From contig OZ243045.1 in assembly GCA_965212125.1 (NCBI GenBank), forward strand, positions 806,001-870,000: a stretch of 64,000 bases of DNA. Reading direction: 5' to 3'. The translations under genes and the position numbers were made by a program. This document shows, piece by piece, positions 54,541-63,950 of the stretch. The first letter of the stretch is position 1, and each line of letters begins with the position of its first letter. The notes beneath the pieces were generated by a model, which made no database searches, was not told the DNA's origin, and saw only the letters and a program-made list of their open reading frames with translations. Origin of the DNA: CAYRJD01 sp965212125. GTDB lineage: Bacteria > Actinomycetota > Acidimicrobiia > Acidimicrobiales > Poriferisodalaceae.

Positions 54541-54559
54541 TTAAGCAAGCCTAAGATAG
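54541..54559 (+). promoter_or_regulatory. Second, weaker IdeR-like box before fbpC
   Basis: TTAAGCAAGCCTAAGATAG matches 12 of 19 positions of the same consensus, 9 bp before the fbpC ATG. It contains the -10-like TAAGAT. Confidence 0.5.
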
Positions 54560-54568
54560 CCATCCCGC

Positions 54569-55819
54569 ATGCAACTACGAATAAACAACTTGGATCACGC
54601 TTACGGCGCGACCAAAGTGCTTGAGAGCCTGAACCTGGAAGTTGAACTGGGTGAATCGGTCGCGTTGCTAGGCCCAAGCGGCTGCGGCAAGACGACTTTG
54701 TTGCGCACCATCGCCGGGCTGGATCGCCCGCTGGCTGGCGAGATCTTTCTGGGCGATCGCCTGGTTACCTCTCAAAACAAGTTCATCGCACCCGAGCAGC
54801 GCAAGGTGGGGATGGTTTTTCAAGACTGGGCTTTGTTTCCGCATCTGAACGTGCGGCGCAACGTCGCATTCGGGTTGGCTCGCTCAAATCGCAACGCTGA
54901 GGCAGTGGCTGAGGTCCTTGACCTGGTGGGCTTGGCGGGTTTTGAAGACCGCATGCCTGCGGAGCTGTCTGGCGGGCAGCAACAACGCGTGGCGCTGGCG
55001 CGAGCGCTGGCACCCCGCCCGCAGATCTTGCTGCTGGATGAGCCGTTTTCGAATCTTGACTCCAGCCTGCGTGCCACGGTTAGGACTGAGGTTCGGCAGC
55101 TGTTGCTGGAGTTGGGCATCACCACGCTGCTGGTGACGCATGATCAAGACGAGGCGTTTGTGATGGGCGACCGTGTCGGAGTGCTGCACGAAGGCGCGCT
55201 TGCTCAGGTCGGCACGCCAGCGGAGCTGTACAACCATCCGGTTGATCGATTTGTTGCGAACTTTGTCGGGACGGCTTCTTGGCTGAGCGCCACCGCTGAT
55301 GGCGATAGCGCGCTGTGCCAGTTGGGCGAGCTGCCGCTGACTCAGCCAGCCACCGGCGCCGTGGAGGTGATGATGCGGCCCGAGCAGTTGGCTATTTCGC
55401 TTGCTAGCTCAGGTTCGCTGGCTAACTCAGGTGGGTCGGCTAGCTCGGCGCCCCGTGCCCCAGCTCCTAAAGGCACCGTGTCGGTCATTGAGTATTACGG
55501 CCACGACATCATGGCGGTCGTTGCGCTAGGCGACAGGCAAGTGCGCGTGCGTTGCGAACCAGATCTGGCGCTGATGCGCGGCGATGAGGTCTACGTGTCT
55601 TTCGTGGGGACTGAAGTGACTCAGTTCGCAGCGCCCGGGCTTGCGGTATCAGCGCTCGCGGCGACAGCAGATGAGACCGTCGTCACCCCAAGCGAAGCCG
55701 ATGTCGTTGCTGAAGTTGACGCTGCACTTGAACTTGACGGTGCAGCAGTTCCGCAGCCGGTAGCGGCGGACATTTCACCCGCGCTGGCATCCCTGAGCCT
55801 GCCCGCAAACACGGACTGA
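54569..55819 (+). CDS. fbpC: Iron ABC transporter ATP-binding protein
   Basis: A 416-residue ABC ATPase of the Fbp/sulfate type. Walker A GPSGCGKT is at residues 35-42, the signature LSGGQQQRVALARAL at about 131, Walker B LLLDEPFSNLD, and the H-loop THDQDEAF. A C-terminal TOBE-like regulatory domain follows, and the last 60 residues are low-complexity Ala/Glu/Val. Between them a SLASSGSLANSGG-type linker comes from tandem DNA. It energises the permease downstream. Confidence 0.93.
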   Translation: MQLRINNLDHAYGATKVLESLNLEVELGESVALLGPSGCGKTTLLRTIAGLDRPLAGEIFLGDRLVTSQNKFIAPEQRKVGMVFQDWALFPHLNVRRNVAFGLARSNRNAEAVAEVLDLVGLAGFEDRMPAELSGGQQQRVALARALAPRPQILLLDEPFSNLDSSLRATVRTEVRQLLLELGITTLLVTHDQDEAFVMGDRVGVLHEGALAQVGTPAELYNHPVDRFVANFVGTASWLSATADGDSALCQLGELPLTQPATGAVEVMMRPEQLAISLASSGSLANSGGSASSAPRAPAPKGTVSVIEYYGHDIMAVVALGDRQVRVRCEPDLALMRGDEVYVSFVGTEVTQFAAPGLAVSALAATADETVVTPSEADVVAEVDAALELDGAAVPQPVAADISPALASLSLPANTD

Positions 55820-55868
55820 ACACCCGGCCGCAGCCGTCCAATCCCCATCCCCACAGCTAGCAAGGCAA

Positions 55869-57518
55869 GTGCGCGCAAACCGCCTCACCCCAAGCAGCAC
55901 CGCGCTGCGAATCGCCGTTGTGGCGCTGGGCTGCCTGTTTGCGTTTCCGGGCGCTTACCTGCTCTACCGCAACTTCACCAGCGGCGCAGACCCCTGGAAC
56001 CTGCTCATCAGCGATCAAACCATCGGCCCACTGCTGCGCACGCTGCGCCTGGCGATAGCGACATCGCTTGCCGCCGGCATCATCGGCACGGCCTTGGCGT
56101 GGATAATCACCCGCACCGATTTCCGAGGTCGCCGACTATGGGCGATTCTGGCTCCGCTGCCGCTGGTGTTTCCAACCTTTATCGGGGCGGCGGCGTTCAT
56201 TCGCACGCTCAATCCCGGCGGCTTGGCCAACCGCGCCCTTTCCGCCATTGGCTTCGACTTCACCTACCAGCTGCGCGGATACTGGGGTGCCTGGCTGGTG
56301 CTCACGCTGTTTACATACCCGTACGTTTTCTTGCCGGTGGCCGCCCGCCTGCGAAACCTCTCCGGCTCGCTCGAAGAAAACGCCCGCGTGCTAGGTCAAA
56401 GCCCTGCCAATGTTTTCTTGCGGGTTTGCCTGCCGCAAATCGCCGGCTCAATCGCCGCCGGAACGCTGCTGGTGTTTTTGTATGCGATAAGCGACTTCGG
56501 GGCGGTGCAGCTCATGGCATACGACACCTTGACGCGTGCCATCCACACCTCGCACCTGTTCAGCCCGCAGGTTGCGTTGGCGCTGAGCCTGATACTGCTT
56601 GTGACGGCCGGATTGGTTGTGCTGGCCGAGCGATCATTTTCGTCGCGCCTGCCCACCGACACCTCTGCGCGCCTGACTCCCCTGCCGACATATCCGCTTC
56701 GGCGGCTGCAGTTTCCCAGTCAGTTTTTTGTTTGGAGTATCGGTTTGCTGGCGTTGGCCGCACCCGTGGCGTCGCTGTTGGACTGGTCGTTGACCGGGTT
56801 GCTGAACACGGCCGGGCTCACCTCGTCAGGCAGATCCCGCCCGCTTGTGATCGGCTTCAGTGAAATTGCCGAAGCAACCTGGAACACCACCTTCAGCTCG
56901 GTGCTCGCTGCGGTGCTATCGGCGGCCGCAGTTTTGCCAATCGCACTGCTGATCACCCGCCATCGCTCACGCCTGGGGCGATTTGCACACCTCATCGTGA
57001 TCAGCACTTTCGCTGTGCCAGGCATATTGATAGCGCTGGCGCTGCGCTTCTGGACGCTGCGATCGGACTTCGCAAACGACCTGCTGGCCGGCACTCTGGC
57101 GCTGCTATTGATCGCATTCGTGATTCGCTTCGCAGCGTTGGCGATGGGCACCACGCTGCTGGCGGTGCGAGCGGTGCCGCAAAGCCTGCGCGACAGCGCC
57201 AAGCTGCTCAGCGCCTCGCCGGTGCGGCGATTTACGACCGTTGAGTTTCCGCTGCTAGCGCCGGGCGTGTTGGCGGGTGCCGGGCTGGTGTTGCTGTCGG
57301 TGATGAAAGAGTTGCCGATCAGCTTGCTAATCGCACCGATCGGCTTCCCGACGCTCAGCACTCGAATCTTTGACGCATTTACCGACGCCTTCGTGGCCGA
57401 GGCCGGAATCTTGGCGCTCGTGCTGCTGGCGCTGTCGTTTTTGCTGACCTGGCTGCTGATATTGCGGCGGGCTCCGCATCGCTTTGCTGGCTCCACTATT
57501 GTGCGGGCTAGTAAGTAG
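55869..57518 (+). CDS. fbpB: Iron ABC transporter permease (FbpB type, two fused halves)
   Basis: A 549-residue membrane protein with about twelve hydrophobic segments in two homologous halves, each containing the EAA-type loop that docks on the ATPase (ENARVLGQSPANVFLRVCLPQ and DSAKLLSASPVRRFTTVEFPL). This double layout is typical of FbpB ferric-iron permeases. It follows fbpC by 49 nt. Start GTG 55869. Confidence 0.92.
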   Translation: MRANRLTPSSTALRIAVVALGCLFAFPGAYLLYRNFTSGADPWNLLISDQTIGPLLRTLRLAIATSLAAGIIGTALAWIITRTDFRGRRLWAILAPLPLVFPTFIGAAAFIRTLNPGGLANRALSAIGFDFTYQLRGYWGAWLVLTLFTYPYVFLPVAARLRNLSGSLEENARVLGQSPANVFLRVCLPQIAGSIAAGTLLVFLYAISDFGAVQLMAYDTLTRAIHTSHLFSPQVALALSLILLVTAGLVVLAERSFSSRLPTDTSARLTPLPTYPLRRLQFPSQFFVWSIGLLALAAPVASLLDWSLTGLLNTAGLTSSGRSRPLVIGFSEIAEATWNTTFSSVLAAVLSAAAVLPIALLITRHRSRLGRFAHLIVISTFAVPGILIALALRFWTLRSDFANDLLAGTLALLLIAFVIRFAALAMGTTLLAVRAVPQSLRDSAKLLSASPVRRFTTVEFPLLAPGVLAGAGLVLLSVMKELPISLLIAPIGFPTLSTRIFDAFTDAFVAEAGILALVLLALSFLLTWLLILRRAPHRFAGSTIVRASK

Positions 57519-57591
57519 CCGAGAGCGGGCGAGCGCAAGCGCAAGTTGGCGGGCGCTAACGCTGGCAAGCACTAGAGAAAGCGACAAAAAA

Positions 57592-58824
57592 ATGGCACAT
57601 CAATTCACACAACAAGGCGTAGATCTGCTGGAGTCGGTGAAGTCGTACTTGGACGACTTCATCTACCCCAACGAAGAGGAGTACTACGGCGAGATGGCTG
57701 AGCTTGACAACGTTCACGCCACTCCCCCGCTGATGGAGAAGCTCAAGGCGGCCGCCCGGGAGCGTGGGCTGTGGAACTTGTTCATCCCGCACCTTGACCC
57801 GCAGGCGCCTGGCACCAAGCTGTCAAACCTGGATTACGCCCCCATTTCTGAGGTGCTGGGCAAGGTGCCGTTCGCCTCTGAGGCGCTGAACTGCTCCGCC
57901 CCGGACACCGGCAACATGGAAATCCTCAATCTGTATGGCTCCGAGCGGGTGAAGGAGCGCTTCTTGGCGCCGCTGCTGGAGGGTGTGATTCGGTCGGCGT
58001 TCTCTATGACCGAGCCTGAGGTTGCCAGCTCGGATGCGTCCAACATCCGGCTGAGCATTGATAAGGACGGCAAGGATTATGTGCTGAATGGCCGCAAGTG
58101 GTTTTCGTCTAACGCTTTGCGCCCGGAGTGCGAGGTGCTGATCGTGATGGGCAAGAACGACCCGGACGGGCCGCGCCATCGGCAGCAGTCAATGATCGTG
58201 GTGCCGCGTGATGCGGATGGCATTTCCATTGGTCGTGACCCGATGGTGTTCGGCTACCACGATCGTGGCGGGCACCCGGAGGTCATCTATGAGAACGTGC
58301 GCGTCCCGGAGGACTACATCTTGGGTGGCGAGGGCGAGGGTTTTGCGATTAGCCAGGCGCGGCTCGGGCCGGGTCGGATTCACCACTGCATGCGCAGCAT
58401 CGGCGTGGCCGAGCGGGCGCTGGAGGCCATGGTGAAGCGGGCGCTGGAGCGTGAAACATTCGGGCGGCTGGTTGCGCAGCATGGTGTGGTGCAGGATTGG
58501 ATTGCGGAGTCACGCATTGAGATTGATCAGGCGCGCGAGTATGTGCTGCACGTGGCTCATCTGATGGACACGGTCGGCAACAAGGCTGCTGCGCAGGAGA
58601 TTTCCGGCATCAAGGTGGCGGTGCCGAACATGTCGCTCAAGGTGATTGACCGGGCGATTCAGGTGCACGGTGCGGCGGGCGTTACGCAGTTCACTCCGCT
58701 GGCGCACATGTATGCGCATCAGCGCACGCTGCGAATCGCCGACGGGCCGGACGAGGTTCACAAGATGACGATCGCCCGGCGTGAGATCCGTCGTCATGAG
58801 CCTGACTTTCGGATGAACTCTTAG
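57592..58824 (+). CDS. Acyl-CoA dehydrogenase
   Basis: 410 residues, flavin-dependent desaturation of an acyl-CoA. The N-terminal helical domain (QFTQQGVDLLESVKSYLDDFIYP) is followed by SAFSMTEPEVASSDASNIR, the FAD/substrate-binding middle domain, and a C-terminal helical domain with ALERETFGRLVAQHG and IQVHGAAGVTQFTPLAHMY. It resembles the ACAD10/11-like group rather than classic medium-chain enzymes. The ATG at 57592 is chosen over an in-frame start 36 codons earlier because GAGAAAG lies upstream. It stands alone. Confidence 0.9.
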   Translation: MAHQFTQQGVDLLESVKSYLDDFIYPNEEEYYGEMAELDNVHATPPLMEKLKAAARERGLWNLFIPHLDPQAPGTKLSNLDYAPISEVLGKVPFASEALNCSAPDTGNMEILNLYGSERVKERFLAPLLEGVIRSAFSMTEPEVASSDASNIRLSIDKDGKDYVLNGRKWFSSNALRPECEVLIVMGKNDPDGPRHRQQSMIVVPRDADGISIGRDPMVFGYHDRGGHPEVIYENVRVPEDYILGGEGEGFAISQARLGPGRIHHCMRSIGVAERALEAMVKRALERETFGRLVAQHGVVQDWIAESRIEIDQAREYVLHVAHLMDTVGNKAAAQEISGIKVAVPNMSLKVIDRAIQVHGAAGVTQFTPLAHMYAHQRTLRIADGPDEVHKMTIARREIRRHEPDFRMNS

Positions 58825-58848
58825 CCGGTTCGAGCTAGTCGGTTCAGA
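58818..58848 (+). repeat. Imperfect direct repeat at the acyl-CoA dehydrogenase stop
   Basis: TAGCCGGTTC (TAG is the stop, 58822-58824) followed after GAGC by TAGTCGGTTC; one mismatch. Confidence 0.75.
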
Positions 58849-58885
58849 CCGCTGGTTTAATCCGTCGGCCAGTCCAGCCTCCCCG

Positions 58886-59815
58886 ATGCACGTTGCCGAC
58901 CGACTCCAACAGGCAGCCGAAAACCGAAACTCCATCGCATGCGTTGGGCTTGACCCACAGCTTGAGCTAATTCCGACTCACATTTCCGAGTGGGCTACCT
59001 CTGTCACCGACGAACCTGATGAGCAGGTTGCGGCGGCTTTCCTGCGGTTCAATAAGGAGATCCTTGACGCCATTCAGGGTCGGTGCGCCGCTGTCAAACC
59101 GCAGTCCGCTTGCTATGAGGCCTACGGAACGGCTGGCTGGCGCTGCTTGCAACAAACCATCTCTTATGCGAAATCAAAGGGGTTTGAGGTCGTCCTTGAT
59201 GCCAAGCGTGGGGATATCGGTTCAACCGCGCTGCTGTACAGGTACGCAGTATTCGGCGGGGCGCCGCTGCTTGACGGCGGGGTAAGTGACGGCCTCGGCG
59301 TTGATTGGGTGACGGCAAGTCCTTACCTTGGGACCGACAGCGTCAAGCCTCTTCTTGGCGAGGAAGGAGAGCATGGGATATTCCTGTTAGCGCAAACTTC
59401 CAATCCCAGTGCCGGGGACGTTCAAGGGCTCGCGACTGTTGACGGGTCGGTCAGCGACAAGGTGGCTGGTCTTATTGATTCGTGGGTGCAAGAAAGAAAA
59501 AGATCTTTGGGCGGCTATTCGGATATTGGGGCGGTTGTTGGAGCGACCCGGCCGCAGCAAGCCAAGTCACTTCGCACGCTTATGCCTGAGTCTGTTTTTC
59601 TGGTGCCTGGTTACGGCGCGCAGGGCGCGGACGCGACGGCAGCGGTAGCTGGGGAGCGAGCAGATGGCGGTGGGATCCTTGTGAATGCCAGCCGGTCAAT
59701 TATTGGGGCATGGAGAACGTCTGATATGAGCTCTGAAGCGAGTGGCGAGCACGCCGAGTGCGCCCGCGGTGCTTTGGAGGAAATGAACTCAGCCCTCAAC
59801 TCCGCCAGAAACTAG
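58886..59815 (+). CDS. pyrF: Orotidine-5'-phosphate decarboxylase
   Basis: Final step of UMP synthesis. 309 residues of the longer PyrF type: NSIACVGLDPQLELIP at the N-terminus (first Asp), VVLDAKRGDIGSTA (catalytic Lys and Asp), and a C-terminal phosphate-binding VPGYGAQGADATA plus NASRSIIGAW. Cytoplasmic. Convergent with the esterase. Confidence 0.94.
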   Translation: MHVADRLQQAAENRNSIACVGLDPQLELIPTHISEWATSVTDEPDEQVAAAFLRFNKEILDAIQGRCAAVKPQSACYEAYGTAGWRCLQQTISYAKSKGFEVVLDAKRGDIGSTALLYRYAVFGGAPLLDGGVSDGLGVDWVTASPYLGTDSVKPLLGEEGEHGIFLLAQTSNPSAGDVQGLATVDGSVSDKVAGLIDSWVQERKRSLGGYSDIGAVVGATRPQQAKSLRTLMPESVFLVPGYGAQGADATAAVAGERADGGGILVNASRSIIGAWRTSDMSSEASGEHAECARGALEEMNSALNSARN

Positions 59816-59844
59816 GAGCCTGCGCACGCAACTGCAGCGCACGC

Positions 59845-59880
59845 AGTTGCGCCTAACTCACCTAGTTGCGCCTAACTCAC
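59845..59880. repeat. 17-bp perfect direct repeat at convergent pyrF/esterase ends
   Basis: AGTTGCGCCTAACTCAC at 59845-59861 and 59864-59880. The second copy holds the esterase stop (TAG on the minus strand, 59872-59874), so that gene's last codons and stop are echoed just beyond its end. Confidence 0.95.
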
Positions 59881-60954
59881 GCAGGCGTAAGCGAAGGTCA
59901 CCAGGTCGCGCGCCGAAGCCGCATACACCTCTGGCATATTCGCTCGGAATATCACGTCGCCGGCATGGCAAGTGCCGTTCACGGTGCGAGCATTCACGGG
60001 CACCTGCGCCTCCACCAGCTTGCGGTAGTAGGTCAAGCCCTCATCACGCAGCGGATCTAGCTCATTCACCGAAATCACGTGCGGCGGCAGCCCCGTTAGG
60101 TCATCGGTGGTCGCATTCAGCGGCCACGCCAGCGGATCGTTGTCGCTCTTGCCGCTGGGATCGTAGGCACGCGCCAGCGGAGCCATCATTTCGTTGCTGA
60201 GGAAATACCCGTCATTCTCGGTGAGCGACGGCAGCGATGCGGGCGGGTCGGCGTATGCGTTGCTGATGTACGGGCACTGGGCGTACACGCCATCAATCAT
60301 TGCGAGGTTGCCGTCTCGTTTTGCCTTGATCGTTGTCGCCAAAGTGAGATTGCCGCCGCCGGACTCACCCGACACGACGATGCCCGACAGGCCTAGCTCG
60401 TCTTTGTTTGCGTGCGCCCACTGCAGCGCCGAGGCGCAGTCGTTCAGTCCGGCGGGAAATGGATGCGGGCCGAGGGCGCCGCCGCCGTTGCGGAACTCAA
60501 CTCCGATGGTGACCACTTGCAGGGCGGCCAGCTCGTCACGCCAGCGGGCGTAAGAGGCGCCCGCCGCCTTGAGGATGACCATGCCGCCGCCGTGTATGTG
60601 CAGGATGCCTGGCAGAGGACCGGTGGCGTTGGTGGGGCGGTGTATGTAGAGGTTGATGTCGTTGCCGTCAACGCCCTTGATGACCTCGGTGCGGGATTCA
60701 ACGCCTGGCACAGGGTCAAGCTCGCCGTAGAGAACCTCAAACATCAATTCGTAGCCAGCCTCGGCCTCTGTCAGAAATGCCAACAGCTCATCGGTTGGAG
60801 AATCCATCGACACTGGCGTGGGTGGCGGTTCGCCTGCCAGCCCGAGCGGTTCAAGCACCGCCACCATTCGCTGATCGGCACGTGGGTCAGTGCCCAGTGT
60901 CGCTGCCGGATTGCCAAGCCTGCCTGGCAGTTCAACGGTCATCACGTCGGCCAT
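59872..60954 (-). CDS. Alpha/beta-hydrolase esterase (hormone-sensitive lipase type)
   Basis: A 360-residue hydrolase. GILHIHGGGMVI carries the HGGG oxyanion-hole motif, the nucleophile is in VVSGESGGGNL (GxSxG), and the acid/His pair are expected in PHVISVNELDPLRDEG and NGTCHAGD. GGGAGA lies 4 nt before the ATG. Substrate unknown; neighbours with acyl-CoA dehydrogenase and Baeyer-Villiger enzyme may be relevant. Confidence 0.88.
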   Translation of the reverse strand: MADVMTVELPGRLGNPAATLGTDPRADQRMVAVLEPLGLAGEPPPTPVSMDSPTDELLAFLTEAEAGYELMFEVLYGELDPVPGVESRTEVIKGVDGNDINLYIHRPTNATGPLPGILHIHGGGMVILKAAGASYARWRDELAALQVVTIGVEFRNGGGALGPHPFPAGLNDCASALQWAHANKDELGLSGIVVSGESGGGNLTLATTIKAKRDGNLAMIDGVYAQCPYISNAYADPPASLPSLTENDGYFLSNEMMAPLARAYDPSGKSDNDPLAWPLNATTDDLTGLPPHVISVNELDPLRDEGLTYYRKLVEAQVPVNARTVNGTCHAGDVIFRANMPEVYAASARDLVTFAYACVS

Positions 60955-61059
60955 ATTGTCTCCCTTGGTTGTTACCCCTGGTTGACAGCGATGCTAGTGC
61001 TTGGTGATTTTTGGCGCCAGTTGAGTGCTTGTTAGCTGCGCGATTATGTGTCCTACGCC

Positions 61060-62049
61060 TTATGCGTCATGTTCCTTATACGCTCCACGCCACTGAGTTA
61101 GTTCGCTTGCGGTTGGCGGATCAGCGCCAGGGCGCGTGCAAGTGAGCGCCGATGCAAGCACCGCCTGCTGCGTGATTTCACGCCATTGATTTGAGGTGAG
61201 GTTTGTCTTGCTGGCTGGTTGACTGTTGCCCGCCGCAGCACTGCTTGGGTCGCTGCCGCGTTCTTGATGTAGCAAAGCCAGGACCGTTCCGATAAAGCTG
61301 TCGCCCGCGCCGACCGTGTCGGCTATCTCTGCTGGGTCTAGCGGTATGCCGTCCACCGATATTTCATCCTCGGGCGTGTAACAGGTCGCCCCGCTGGGGC
61401 CGTGGGTGATGAAGACCACCTCAGCTGCGCCCTCAAGTAGCTCCGCGGCGCAAGCACTGGGTGGCCGATTTGGCCAGATCCATTCAATGTCTTCATCGGA
61501 CGCTTTGTAGATGTGGGCGCACTTGCGCCAGCGATCGTGGAAATGGCGCCAACGTTGTGTCTCGTCCGGGCCAGCGATTATCTGTGGGCGAACATTCGGG
61601 TCAAGCGAAACGATCCCGTCGTGCTGCTCAGCGAGCTGGGCGAGCACCTCAGCGGTGCGACCACGAAATAGCCCAAGCGTGCCACCGTGCAAGATGTGCG
61701 GACCTGTGCCTAGCAGTGCCAGATCTGTTGCGCTTAGCAAAGTGTCAGCCGTGGCGGTGCCCTCAAACCGGAATGTGAGCTTTGGAGTGTGCTCAACCAC
61801 CGCCAGCGCGGTCGGTTCCGGGCCACGCTCCGCCGCATTCAGATTCACGCCATTGTCGGTGAGGTACTTCCAGATCTGCTCGCCGTAGCCGTCCGTGGAC
61901 ACACGACCAACAAAAGCATTAGGAGCGCCAAGTCGCGCCACCGCTACCGCCACATTCAGCGGCCCACCGCCTGGCACGAACTTAACCAACATGCCGCTAT
62001 CCGAGCTAGCCACCACATCAGCTAGCGCTTCGCCACAGCTAACGATCAT
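61060..62049 (-). CDS. PfkB-family carbohydrate kinase
   Basis: 329 residues of the ribokinase/fructokinase fold. The N-terminal GGGPLNVAVAVARLG (substrate-binding di-Gly) and the C-terminal DTVGAGDSFIGTVLALL (anion hole and catalytic Asp) are both present. A Ser/Ala-rich insertion precedes the last helix. Likely a fructokinase by overall pattern, but sugar not assigned. Next to the MarR regulator, same strand. Confidence 0.9.
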   Translation of the reverse strand: MIVSCGEALADVVASSDSGMLVKFVPGGGPLNVAVAVARLGAPNAFVGRVSTDGYGEQIWKYLTDNGVNLNAAERGPEPTALAVVEHTPKLTFRFEGTATADTLLSATDLALLGTGPHILHGGTLGLFRGRTAEVLAQLAEQHDGIVSLDPNVRPQIIAGPDETQRWRHFHDRWRKCAHIYKASDEDIEWIWPNRPPSACAAELLEGAAEVVFITHGPSGATCYTPEDEISVDGIPLDPAEIADTVGAGDSFIGTVLALLHQERGSDPSSAAAGNSQPASKTNLTSNQWREITQQAVLASALTCTRPGADPPTASELTQWRGAYKEHDA

Positions 62050-62073
62050 GGTTGCCCGCTAGGAACCTGGCGT

Positions 62074-62580
62074 TCAGGTAGCTAGGCCACGCTCAAGCCG
62101 CGCCAGCAAGCGAGCCATGGTGGCTATCTCATCCGCCTTGAAAGCTTCTAACGCTGATCGCTCACGCTCCAGATGCACCTCAATGACTTGATCGATGAGG
62201 TCTCTCCCCTTCTTGGTCAGCTCAACTTGAATGGTCCGGCGATCATCCTCCGACGGAAACCGCTTGACAAGACCAGAGCTCTCAAGCTTGTCGACCCGGA
62301 AGGTCATACCGCCAGTTGACATCATTGATGAAGAAGCCAGCTCGGTTGGTGTCTTGCGGTGCGGCGGCTCGCTACGGCGGAGATTAGCAAGCACGTCAAA
62401 CGAGGCGGGCGTGAGGTCATAGCCGCTCAGCATCTTGGTGAGTGATTGCCGATTTCGGGCGGCCAGCCGGGCTATCCGGCCAAACACCCCCATCGGTGAC
62501 GGGTCCAAATCCGGTCGCCGCAAGCGCCAATCGTCAAGGATTCGGTCAACCTCATCAAACTGCTCGTCGGCACCTTTCAC
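62074..62580 (-). CDS. MarR-family transcriptional regulator
   Basis: 168 residues: helical dimerisation arms and a winged helix-turn-helix (YDLTPASFDVLANLRRSEPP, then TPTELASSSMMSTGGMTFRVDKLESSGLVKR, wing with PSEDDRRTIQVELTKKG). The GTG start at 62580 lies 6 nt after TAGATT on the minus strand. It is divergent from the ABC-transporter genes, and a perfect palindrome lies between them. PfkB follows with 24 nt spacing. Confidence 0.93.
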   Translation of the reverse strand: MKGADEQFDEVDRILDDWRLRRPDLDPSPMGVFGRIARLAARNRQSLTKMLSGYDLTPASFDVLANLRRSEPPHRKTPTELASSSMMSTGGMTFRVDKLESSGLVKRFPSEDDRRTIQVELTKKGRDLIDQVIEVHLERERSALEAFKADEIATMARLLARLERGLAT

Positions 62581-62592
62581 AGGCTCAATCTA
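62581..62592 (-). promoter_or_regulatory. Leaderless -10 box of the marR gene
   Basis: TAGATT on the minus strand (62587-62592) then 6 nt to GTG at 62580. Confidence 0.55.
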
Positions 62593-62616
62593 GCATTCGT
62601 TAGCTACCCAGCTATT

Positions 62617-62650
62617 AACTACTTGACAATAAGTAGTTTAGTGCTAAGAT
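62617..62650 (+). promoter_or_regulatory. MarR operator over the transporter promoter
   Basis: Perfect palindrome: AACTACTT (62617-62624) and AAGTAGTT (62631-62638) around a 6-nt spacer. It covers the -35 TTGACA (62623-62628); -10 TAAGAT (62645-62650) is 16 nt beyond. Binding by the adjacent MarR protein would block the transporter genes. Confidence 0.75.
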
Positions 62651-62757
62651 ACTTTGGCAATTAGTGCTGTCGGCACTGTCGGCCGGGGACAAGTGGGGGA
62701 ACTCAAACGGCAGAACCAAAACCTGTTGACAGCGAATTCCCGTGAAAGGAATGTCCG

Positions 62758-63888
62758 ATGCGTAAATCACGCTTTCTTATTCTCACCTCAGTTTTTCTGA
62801 GCCTGGCATTGCTGGCCGCAAGTTGTGGAAGCGACGACAGCGACTCAGATGATTCGTCATCCGAAGACACCTCGTCCGAAGACACGCTTGCAACGGAAAC
62901 GTCCGAAACGACGCAAGCACCCGCTCCCGTAGAGATTGGCTGTTCAGCCGTTGATCTGTCGGTAACCCCAGATGAACCTGTCAACATCCGCTTCGGTCAC
63001 GGTGCGAGCACCGAAGACCAGCTCTACTTGATGTTCCTTGACCCGGATGCGCTTGGGAGCCAATACAACGGCACTCACTACACGATGGAGCTAACCGAGT
63101 TCAGCCCGCCGGATCGACTTGCGGCATACCAGGCTGGCACGCTGGACGCTGGCACCATTTCTGCACCGCAGCTCTTCACGGCCGTCGCAAACGACCTGAA
63201 CATCATGGCGGCAACCTCCATCGCGATTGTCAGTGAAGACAATGGGTTCGTTTTCCCCTATGCGGCGCTTGAGGGCAGGTTTGCACCCGGCGATGATCTC
63301 ACCGGAGTAACCATCGGCATTATCGCTCCCAACACCTCAACCGAATACTGGGCCAAATCTGCGATCGCCAGAATGGGGCTTGACCCAGACCGTGATGTCT
63401 CCTACGTGCCTGTTCCCCCACCCAACGCTGAGCAGGCCTTGCGCGACGGGCAGGTTGACATTGAGTTCTTTGTTGCCTCGTTCTGGGGTATCGCACAACG
63501 CGAAGGTGGTCTCACCACCGTCTTTGATGCGCTCACCGGACCCGGATTTGACCATGAGCTGCTGGACATCTTCTTCGATCGCGACTTCGTTGCCGACAAC
63601 CCCGAGGCCTATTGCGCCTGGCGGGCCGATTTCGTGACTGCGAACGAGCGTTTCATCGCTAACAGAGCTAGCTACGGGCAAACACTCATTGACAATGGCT
63701 ACGACCCATCGCCGACCGCTGAGATCTATGCCGCCAGGACAGATGCCGGCAGGTCCCCTGATGCAGCTATCGACTTGTCAGATGTGCAACTGCTGATTGA
63801 CAATATGTTTGATATTGCTTTCTTGCCTAGCGACCTCTCGGTCGTCGCCGAAGACATAGTTATGGAAGGCTTCTCACTTACCAAGTAA
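62758..63888 (+). CDS. ABC transporter substrate-binding lipoprotein (NMT1/nitrate-taurine type)
   Basis: 376 residues: a signal peptide with lipobox (ALLAASC), an Asp/Ser/Glu-rich linker (DDSDSDDSSSEDTSSEDT), then a type-II periplasmic-binding fold (VNIRFGHGASTEDQLYLMF, LAAYQAGTLDAGTISAPQLF, and GVTIGIIAPNTSTEYWAK). Sulfonate, nitrate or pyrimidine-precursor binders share this fold; substrate unknown. A Shine-Dalgarno AAAGGAA precedes the ATG at 62758; the leader is about 100 nt. A partial ATP-binding gene follows. Confidence 0.88.
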   Translation: MRKSRFLILTSVFLSLALLAASCGSDDSDSDDSSSEDTSSEDTLATETSETTQAPAPVEIGCSAVDLSVTPDEPVNIRFGHGASTEDQLYLMFLDPDALGSQYNGTHYTMELTEFSPPDRLAAYQAGTLDAGTISAPQLFTAVANDLNIMAATSIAIVSEDNGFVFPYAALEGRFAPGDDLTGVTIGIIAPNTSTEYWAKSAIARMGLDPDRDVSYVPVPPPNAEQALRDGQVDIEFFVASFWGIAQREGGLTTVFDALTGPGFDHELLDIFFDRDFVADNPEAYCAWRADFVTANERFIANRASYGQTLIDNGYDPSPTAEIYAARTDAGRSPDAAIDLSDVQLLIDNMFDIAFLPSDLSVVAEDIVMEGFSLTK

Positions 63889-63950
63889 CTAGCGATTGCG
63901 CTGGGTCGGGTCGGGTGGGAGCCAGGCTTGGTTAACGGCAGGAGCAAGAT

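Noticed and set aside
62651..62757. Possible riboswitch in the 100-nt leader of the transporter gene
   Set aside because: Only a small hairpin (GTGC/GCAC) is seen; no match to a riboswitch core that I can recognise.
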